This document shows positions 57,649 through 64,000 of a stretch of 64,000 nt of DNA, in pieces. The position numbers and the translations under genes are program-made. Under the pieces are notes generated by a model. It searched no databases. It was not told the origin of the DNA and saw only the letters and a program-made list of their open reading frames with translations. Each line of letters opens with the position of its first letter. Within the stretch, counting starts at the first letter, position 1. Origin of the DNA: an uncultured Schlesneria sp. (GTDB lineage Bacteria > Planctomycetota > Planctomycetia > Planctomycetales > Planctomycetaceae); the NCBI GenBank assembly GCA_903840265.1, contig CAIMFH010000201.1:62001-126000 (forward strand), read 5' to 3'.

Positions 57649-57688
57649 AGCCCAGCGGAACTTTCCGCGCGGGCTGTTTTTGTTTTCA
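57649..57688 (+). terminator. Intrinsic terminator
   Basis: AGCCCaGCGGAA...TTCCGCgcGGGCT followed by gTTTTTGTTTT. Confidence 0.75.
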
Positions 57689-57841
57689 GAGCGGCAAGTT
57701 CGTCGGCTGGTTGTCTCTTGTCCACGTGAATATCCTGTTGAACGTGAACCGGCACCAAATTTGTAGCAGAGGAGATTCCGACTTCAGTACGATTCAATCG
57801 TTCGCCAGCTTCGGGCCACGTTTCCAAGGGACGACGGCATC

Positions 57842-58270
57842 ATGATTCCTCGATTTCAACACATCTTGATCCCGCTGGATTTTACCGAGAAGAATCTGGA
57901 GGCGCTGAACATCGCCTTCGACCTGGCCGTGGTCAATCGCGCTCGAGTGACGCTGCTGCACGTCGTCGAGCAAATCAGCGGCGAAGCGGATGAGGAACTG
58001 GCGTCGTTCTATACACGTTTGCGAGTCCGCGCCGAGGCCGAGTTGGAATCGCGATCGCAGCGATTCGATCAAGTCGGAATTGTCGTCGATTGCAAAATTC
58101 GGATTGGTCGTCGGCTACACGAAATCGTCACGGATTCGATCGATCGAGCCGCCGATTTGATCGTGATGAGTTCCCACAAGCCAGACTTGGATCACCTGCT
58201 TCAGACCTGGGCGACACTCAGCTATCAGGTATCGGTGCTGTGCCAATGTCCCGTATTGCTTGTGAAATGA
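57842..58270 (+). CDS. Universal stress protein (UspA family)
   Basis: HILIPLDFTEKNLEALNIAFDLAVVNRARVTLLHVVEQI, AADLIVMSSHKPDLDHLLQTWATLSYQVSVLCQCPVLLVK. Confidence 0.92.
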   Translation: MIPRFQHILIPLDFTEKNLEALNIAFDLAVVNRARVTLLHVVEQISGEADEELASFYTRLRVRAEAELESRSQRFDQVGIVVDCKIRIGRRLHEIVTDSIDRAADLIVMSSHKPDLDHLLQTWATLSYQVSVLCQCPVLLVK

Positions 58271-58403
58271 TGGATCGAGTGAATTCTGCGCGGGACCGCC
58301 ATTTGAGCCGCGTCCCTCACAATCGGCCATGGGTCACGATATCGTCTTCGTGTCACGCTGCCCCGGATCAGTCTCGGTTGTTGCTTCGAAGAAAGACGGA
58401 CGA

Positions 58404-60959
58404 ATGAGCTTGAGTAACTCCGAAGATCAGCCGTCTGAAGTCTCACCCGTGCGAGTGGTTCTCATCAGCAGTGTGATGTTCGTCTTCATTTCGTATTGGC
58501 GAGTCGCGGCGATCATTCTGTGCGATCTGGCCAGCACGGCCTACTACATCGGCGGCATCGTCGAGCATTCAATTGGACCCGCGGCACCGTGGTTCATCCT
58601 GGCTGTCATGGTCTTCAGCTACGCCGTTCGCTCGGTCTACATCGAAAGCTGTTCGATGTACGTGCGGGGCGGCGTCTACAAGATCGTCAAAGAATCACTC
58701 GGCCGCACGCTGGCGAAAGTCGCGGTCTCAGCGTTGCTGTTCGACTACGTGCTGACTGGCCCGATCAGTAGTGTCTCGGCGGGCCAGTACATCATGGGAC
58801 TAATCCTGGAATCGATTTCACACATATCGGGGACGACGGTTTCACCCGAAGCTCGCGATTGGTGGAAGTCGGTTGGCTCGGTCGTGATCGCTTGTGCGAT
58901 CACGATCTATTTCTACCGAGTGAACATCGTTGGCATCCACGAGTCGAGCGACAAAGCTCTCAAGATCATGATTGCGACGGCGATCATGGGCGTCGTAATT
59001 CTGGGTTGGTCCACGTTGACTCTAATCATGGAAGGCCCTCGCAACGCGGTCACCTTTCAGCCAACGTTCGTCCCGAAAGAGAATCCCGCCACGGGGCAAA
59101 TGGACAGTCCGTTGGGATTTCTCGAAGGGACGTCATTCGGCGATCAGCTATTGCAGTTGGATGGCTGGAGTTGGTTGTCGGCGATCGGATTTCTTGGTGT
59201 GTTCCTGGCATTCGGCCACTCAGTATTGGCGATGAGCGGCGAAGAAACTCTGGCGCAAATCTACCGCGAGGTCGAATCACCCAAGCTGGCGAACTTCAAA
59301 CGCGCCGCCTTCATCGTGTTCATCGTCAGCTTGCTGTTGACTGGTGGCATCAGCGTGCTGGCAGTGCTCGTGATACCCGATAGCGTTCGAACGTCGCAAT
59401 ACTCGGACAACCTGATCGGGGGTCTGGCGATGAATGTCTACGGGCCACCGCTGGCGCGGTTGTTACTGAATGCATTCGTCGTTGTCGTCGGATCGGTATT
59501 GTTAGCAGGCGCTGTGAATACGGCGATTATCGGCTCGAACGGTGTCCTGAATCGAGTGGCCGAAGACGGGGTTCTTCCGGAATGGATATTAAAGCCACAC
59601 CCCAAGTTTGGAACGACTCATCGAATTCTGACGCTGATCTTTGGCCTGCAGATGTTCACGATCCTCCTCAGTCGCGGAGATGTCCTGCTGCTGGGAGAAG
59701 CCTATGCCTTCGGCGTCGTCTGGAGTTTCGTATTCAATTGCCTGGCGATGCTGGTGCTGCGTTTCAAGGATCCGAATCGTCCGCGCGGATTCAAGGTTCC
59801 CCTCAATTTCACAATTGGAGGTGTCGAACTACCGATCGGCCTGGCACTGATCTTCCTGGTGTTGCTGATTTCCGCGGTGATGAATGCACTGACCAAGGAG
59901 ATCGCGACGATCACTGGCAGTTGCTTCACTGCGGTGTTGTTCATTCTGTTCACGATCACTGATCGGAATCGATCGGGGAAGGCCGACGTTGCTGGCAGCG
60001 AGCATGTCGATCAATTTAATGAAATCGAGACCGAGACCGTTACTGAGAAAACGCTGGGCCTGACGCATCGTTATCGCAAGCTGGTGGCGGTGCGGTCACC
60101 GGATCAGATGATTGCACTCGACAAGGTCCTTGAAGAGACGGACCCAGAAACCACGGACATCATTGTGATGAAAGCGCACGTTCGCCCCGTCGGTGGAGTG
60201 ACTTCTGAGCCGGTCGGGTTGGGGCAGTACGAACGGCAGTTGATCAATGCTGTCGAGCACCATGCCGAAGTTGCTGGCAAGACGGTGATTCCGATTCTTG
60301 TTTCGACAAACAATTCACTCCATGCGTTATTGCAAACGGCCCTCGCTATCGGTGTTCAAGAAATCATCATCGGAACGTCCGAGAAGTTTACTCCCGACCA
60401 GCAATTAAATTTAGTGGCATCAGGCTGGAAGAGTCTTCGTCCTGATACATCGCCGCCGCTAACAGTCCGAATTGTTGGAGGGAATCGGGACATCTCTCTG
60501 AATCTGAATGGAGGATACCGTATTCCAAAATCACTCGCGCGAGAATCGCGATCGGTGGAAGAACTCCGGGCTGCCGGGGTTGGTGTCGATCGGGTACTAC
60601 TGCTGCATGACGGGAGTCAGCGATCAAGTGAGTTGTTCCGACTTCTGCTGACGATGCTCGATCGAAGCGTGACATTGGACATCCTTCCGGTCGGGGAAAG
60701 CACAGGGGATTTGTTGAAAAACGATCTACAGGAAGCTCGACGTTTGGAAAGACGATCAAGCTCCGTTCAACTCCAATCAAACGGTAAGTTTGCAGACGGC
60801 CTGATCCGGGCCATCCGCGAAGGGGGCATCGATGCTGTCGTGGCGCGACAATCGCTGGCCACATTCGGTAGCGATGCCGGTGGCGTGAAAACTTCCTGGG
60901 TCGATGACGTTGAGCATCAAGTTCGCTGCCAGGTATTCCTGGCGGCCGAGATCACCTAA
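58404..60959 (+). CDS. APC-superfamily amino acid permease with long soluble C-terminal region
   Basis: About 12 TM segments (VIFVFISYWRVAAIILCDLASTAYYIGGIVEH..., FLGVFLAFGHSVLAMSGEETLAQIYREVE) followed by ~300 aa soluble region. Start set at MSLSNSEDQ. Confidence 0.9.
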   Translation: MSLSNSEDQPSEVSPVRVVLISSVMFVFISYWRVAAIILCDLASTAYYIGGIVEHSIGPAAPWFILAVMVFSYAVRSVYIESCSMYVRGGVYKIVKESLGRTLAKVAVSALLFDYVLTGPISSVSAGQYIMGLILESISHISGTTVSPEARDWWKSVGSVVIACAITIYFYRVNIVGIHESSDKALKIMIATAIMGVVILGWSTLTLIMEGPRNAVTFQPTFVPKENPATGQMDSPLGFLEGTSFGDQLLQLDGWSWLSAIGFLGVFLAFGHSVLAMSGEETLAQIYREVESPKLANFKRAAFIVFIVSLLLTGGISVLAVLVIPDSVRTSQYSDNLIGGLAMNVYGPPLARLLLNAFVVVVGSVLLAGAVNTAIIGSNGVLNRVAEDGVLPEWILKPHPKFGTTHRILTLIFGLQMFTILLSRGDVLLLGEAYAFGVVWSFVFNCLAMLVLRFKDPNRPRGFKVPLNFTIGGVELPIGLALIFLVLLISAVMNALTKEIATITGSCFTAVLFILFTITDRNRSGKADVAGSEHVDQFNEIETETVTEKTLGLTHRYRKLVAVRSPDQMIALDKVLEETDPETTDIIVMKAHVRPVGGVTSEPVGLGQYERQLINAVEHHAEVAGKTVIPILVSTNNSLHALLQTALAIGVQEIIIGTSEKFTPDQQLNLVASGWKSLRPDTSPPLTVRIVGGNRDISLNLNGGYRIPKSLARESRSVEELRAAGVGVDRVLLLHDGSQRSSELFRLLLTMLDRSVTLDILPVGESTGDLLKNDLQEARRLERRSSSVQLQSNGKFADGLIRAIREGGIDAVVARQSLATFGSDAGGVKTSWVDDVEHQVRCQVFLAAEIT

Positions 60960-60960
60960 C

Positions 60961-62487
60961 TCATTCGACTAGATAAACGTCGTTCGCCGGGGCCAGAAGT
61001 GTCGATGGGGAAATCGTCATTCCGAGAACGGTCACAAAGCGAACCGTCCCCGCCACAAAACTGATGTCATAGTGTGATAGCGCTCCGATGAGCGTAATGT
61101 GTCCCCACTTCGCATAGATCGCACCCTGCAGTGTCGCTGCACCCAGCAGACCCTGATGAGTGATCACGATCGGACGCGGATCTTGTCGTCGTTGGTAGAT
61201 CCACATTCCATCGAAGGGACTGCCCGGGCTATCCAATCCGCTGAATTTGCTGCCAAAAGCAGCCAATCCATCGATGACGACGCTGGGAATCAGGCTGAGA
61301 ATGGGTGCTCGAGCCGGTGCGTTCTCACCGTCATTGCTATCGGGCAACCCAGATGATGCGTCGTAGCTGGCGTTATCAGTAATGTAGAACATGACTCCTT
61401 TCGCGGTGATGTTTCCGGCCACGACGCTGAGCGAAATATTCGTGATCGGATTCTTCTTTCTAATGATGTACACGCCCGGCTTAAACGTGACGTTTCCAGA
61501 GATCACTTCGATCCAGTCGTAAACACCAGGGTAGAGCGTGGTACTTCCCAGCAGCGGCAGCGTGAGGACTGTGACGCCCCCTTTTAAGGTCGACTTCACA
61601 TTCGTCGGATCATTGGTGACCGTGGGTGCCGGGAGTGACTTGTAGGGATCTGGCACAGGCATCCGGTTGGCGCGCAATGGATTCGGCTTGCCTGAAACGA
61701 ATGAGCCATAGTTCGATGGAGTATCGACGCCGCCTGAAACGCGAATATCGCGAGCCGTGAAATGTGTTAAGGGAATCAGGGCGGTGCAGATGACTCCGCA
61801 AGGAAGAAGTGTCGTCGTCCCGGCAGGATCGCCATTTTCGTCACGCGTTCCCCAGGTGTTGTTGACCAGCACGGCACCGTCGACATCGACTCGCCCCAAT
61901 CCTTCTATCTCCAGGCCACCTGTCAGGGCTGGCAAGGGCGAGATTCCAATCGGTAGCCCGAGGATGTTGAGAACAGGAGGCGTCGGGTCCAGCACGACAA
62001 CAGCAGCACCCGCCGTCGATGCTTCGATCGCAGCCACCGAACGCACCTGCACCCGCGATTGCTGACCGGCACCGACGACACGACTGAACGAATTATTGCG
62101 ATCACGAGTCGCGATGACTTCCAGGCAGTTCGCCTTCCCGGCATGCCGACCGCTTGTCGGAGGTATATTGACTGTGACGGTCGCATCACTCAGGCCATTC
62201 CAAGACTGGATACAGGCCTGCGCCATCGCAGTTGCTTCGGCCCCCGACTTGCCTTGCTGTAATGCCAGTGTGGCAGCGGTTGAAGCAGCGTCTGCCGCCT
62301 GCTTCAGGTTCTGATTGTCGATCGAATGCAATCCGATATCGAACACCAATCCGATCAATCCGAAGATGGCCGGGACCGAAATGCCCAGCAACACCAGAAC
62401 TTTTCCCGATCGGCGACTTCGCATAGATCGGTTATGTGTGGAAGGTTCGACTGCTATTTGTTGTGGACTGAACGTTTTGGCCCGCAT
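60961..62487 (-). CDS. Tad-like pilus-assembly protein (TadG/Flp type)
   Basis: RRSGKVLVLLGISVPAIFGLIGLVFDIGLHSIDNQNLKQAADAASTAATLALQQGK. Confidence 0.82.
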   Translation of the reverse strand: MRAKTFSPQQIAVEPSTHNRSMRSRRSGKVLVLLGISVPAIFGLIGLVFDIGLHSIDNQNLKQAADAASTAATLALQQGKSGAEATAMAQACIQSWNGLSDATVTVNIPPTSGRHAGKANCLEVIATRDRNNSFSRVVGAGQQSRVQVRSVAAIEASTAGAAVVVLDPTPPVLNILGLPIGISPLPALTGGLEIEGLGRVDVDGAVLVNNTWGTRDENGDPAGTTTLLPCGVICTALIPLTHFTARDIRVSGGVDTPSNYGSFVSGKPNPLRANRMPVPDPYKSLPAPTVTNDPTNVKSTLKGGVTVLTLPLLGSTTLYPGVYDWIEVISGNVTFKPGVYIIRKKNPITNISLSVVAGNITAKGVMFYITDNASYDASSGLPDSNDGENAPARAPILSLIPSVVIDGLAAFGSKFSGLDSPGSPFDGMWIYQRRQDPRPIVITHQGLLGAATLQGAIYAKWGHITLIGALSHYDISFVAGTVRFVTVLGMTISPSTLLAPANDVYLVE

Positions 62488-62503
62488 GGTGATAACTCCA
62501 GAA

Positions 62504-63061
62504 TTAATGCAAAATCTTCATCGTCGCGTTTGCAGTGAGATTGATTGTTCCCATCCATGCCGTCACGGGTGTCATCGGATCGCGTTTGAAGGTCAAGCGG
62601 GTTGTCACGCGATCATCGACCAGATTCGTGCCGTCCAGCCATGTGATCTGAACCGTCACTTTCGCAGGCGGCATCGTGACGCAGTACGGCTTAACGGCTT
62701 GGCCCACGGCGGATGCGTCGTTGCCATTCGTCGAGACGGCAGCCGGTCCCCAGGCCCCAGTGGGATCGACACCGGAGCCGCGAACGATGGATTCGCGAGC
62801 CAGCCGGCGGGCCGCCAGTGAAAGCATATTTGATTGGAAAGCGACCAGACCCAAATCGAACATCGTGAAGAGCACACTGAACAGCAGGGACAAGACGATG
62901 GCCGACTCAACGACAGTCGTTCCCGCACGACAATTCAAAGCGCAGTGAGTCCGGGCCGCGAGAAGCGAGACTTTCGCTTCAAAAATCGCGGCCCGGCCGG
63001 AGGCTCGTCCGGACTCACCTGCTTGTCGGCGTGTTGAATCAATGGAATTTCTGCGGCGCAT
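62504..63061 (-). CDS. TadE-like protein
   Basis: RAGTTVVESAIVLSLLFSVLFTMFDLGLVAFQSNMLSLAARRLARESIVRG. Confidence 0.85.
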   Translation of the reverse strand: MRRRNSIDSTRRQAGESGRASGRAAIFEAKVSLLAARTHCALNCRAGTTVVESAIVLSLLFSVLFTMFDLGLVAFQSNMLSLAARRLARESIVRGSGVDPTGAWGPAAVSTNGNDASAVGQAVKPYCVTMPPAKVTVQITWLDGTNLVDDRVTTRLTFKRDPMTPVTAWMGTINLTANATMKILH

Positions 63062-63124
63062 GGAACGGCCCCGTTGGTAGGTACGAGATTGAGTGCAGCG
63101 GGAAAATCACCGATCGAAAACCGG

Positions 63125-63607
63125 CTATTGGTACTGCCGCATCTCGACTCGATAGTGCAGAGACAACTTCGTTGGGAAGCCCGGCCAAGGGACAATGGTC
63201 GTGTGCATGTAGCGCAAATCAACCACAACTTGTGTCGATTGATCCGCGTTCGCGTTGGTCGAGATCGTGGTCTGCAGTTGAGTCGGATCAAACCTCTTGA
63301 AGCTGGCCATCTCGGACTGAATCGCGTCCTTGATTCGTGATTCCCACAAGGAGCGCGAAGCAGGGACGACGCGATGAGTGGCCGCATGGTCCGCCCCAGT
63401 CCGCCCGGCATTGGATAAGACGAGATATGTGCTGACAATGCCGCCCAAATCGAACGTCAGCATCGCCAGTGACAAAAGCATTGGCAGCACGACTGCCATC
63501 TCGACTGCGGCAGCCCCACGCCGAGAGACGCCGTACTTCGTCGATGCGACCACTGAATTCAACAACTCAGGTCGGCAAGGGGCGCGCGAACATCTGCGAG
63601 TCAACAT
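63125..63607 (-). CDS. TadE-like protein
   Basis: RRGAAAVEMAVVLPMLLSLAMLTFDLGGIVSTYLVLSNAGRTGADHAATHR. Confidence 0.85.
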   Translation of the reverse strand: MLTRRCSRAPCRPELLNSVVASTKYGVSRRGAAAVEMAVVLPMLLSLAMLTFDLGGIVSTYLVLSNAGRTGADHAATHRVVPASRSLWESRIKDAIQSEMASFKRFDPTQLQTTISTNANADQSTQVVVDLRYMHTTIVPWPGFPTKLSLHYRVEMRQYQ

Positions 63608-63962
63608 TTTTCACCTCGAAGGACATGCGGGGAAGCAAGGTCGTTCGTCGAATCGACTATCAACGGATTAGCAGGACGAATCGAAAGATTTGAACTGGAG
63701 CACCTCGACGACGTGGTCCGCCACGGGAGAACCCGTCGCGGATGATCACTCAATTCGTGATCGCATTGTCATCGATGCTCAACTAAAGCTCGTGTTGCAT
63801 ATCGCGTCAAATTTCCGTGGCAAACCACGTATTTTGGAACACGGCTCGGCCTCTATTCGGCAGCTTCTTTTGGCTTCTAAATCTTACTGATTTCCATGGT
63901 CTTAAGCTGGTTGCATAAGATGGATTGCGACTCGCCCGATTGAGAGATTCTCCGGAGGATTG

Positions 63963-64000
63963 ATGGTGGCCACACCATTGCCGGAGCTGAATAGGGCAAT
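63963..64000 (+). CDS. Possible start of a CDS truncated by the window end
   Basis: GGAGG 5-9 nt upstream of ATG; MVATPLPELNRA...; very short. Confidence 0.3.
   Translation, partial: MVATPLPELNRA

Noticed and set aside
1-64000. CRISPR arrays, prophage, integrase/transposase genes, rRNA
   Set aside because: Looked for regularly spaced direct repeats, phage/transposase motifs and rRNA signatures; none seen

Overview
This is a 64 kb window of a bacterial chromosome. Gene content strongly suggests a planctomycete: DUF1501 and DUF1549/1553 proteins, a PVC-type haem/HEAT dehydrogenase-like protein, FG-GAP/UnbV, secreted WD40 and LRR proteins, and a CPXCG zinc-ribbon protein. About 48 CDS can be supported. 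They include housekeeping genes (mnmE, yidC, scpB, mgtE, rplM-rpsI, cmk, thrC-like, acpS, fpg-like), an oligopeptide ABC permease plus substrate-binding protein, an APC permease next to a universal stress protein, and three TadE/TadG-like genes near the right edge. There is one tRNA-Val(GAC) and several convincing hairpin terminators. I saw no rRNA, CRISPR array, prophage or transposase. The most unusual part is a roughly 1.1 kb stretch (about 22.15-23.03 kb) with no credible protein. It has a sigma54-like promoter match, a 13-bp perfect hairpin, a 276-bp MITE-like unit with 15-bp near-perfect inverted ends, and at its exact centre a 78-nt sequence that can fold either as one 36-bp interrupted hairpin or as a four-way cloverleaf with mutually complementary loops. 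It ends in a hairpin cluster and a strong terminator. Other points of interest are domain fusions (CPBP protease-PDZ, ABC substrate-binding protein with a Cna-B-like insert, APC permease with a long soluble tail), a LarA-like protein apparently lacking the catalytic-His motif, a CX4CH haem-like motif in the DUF1549 protein, and a long acidic N-terminal extension on ScpB. All family names come from reading the translations, with no database search.
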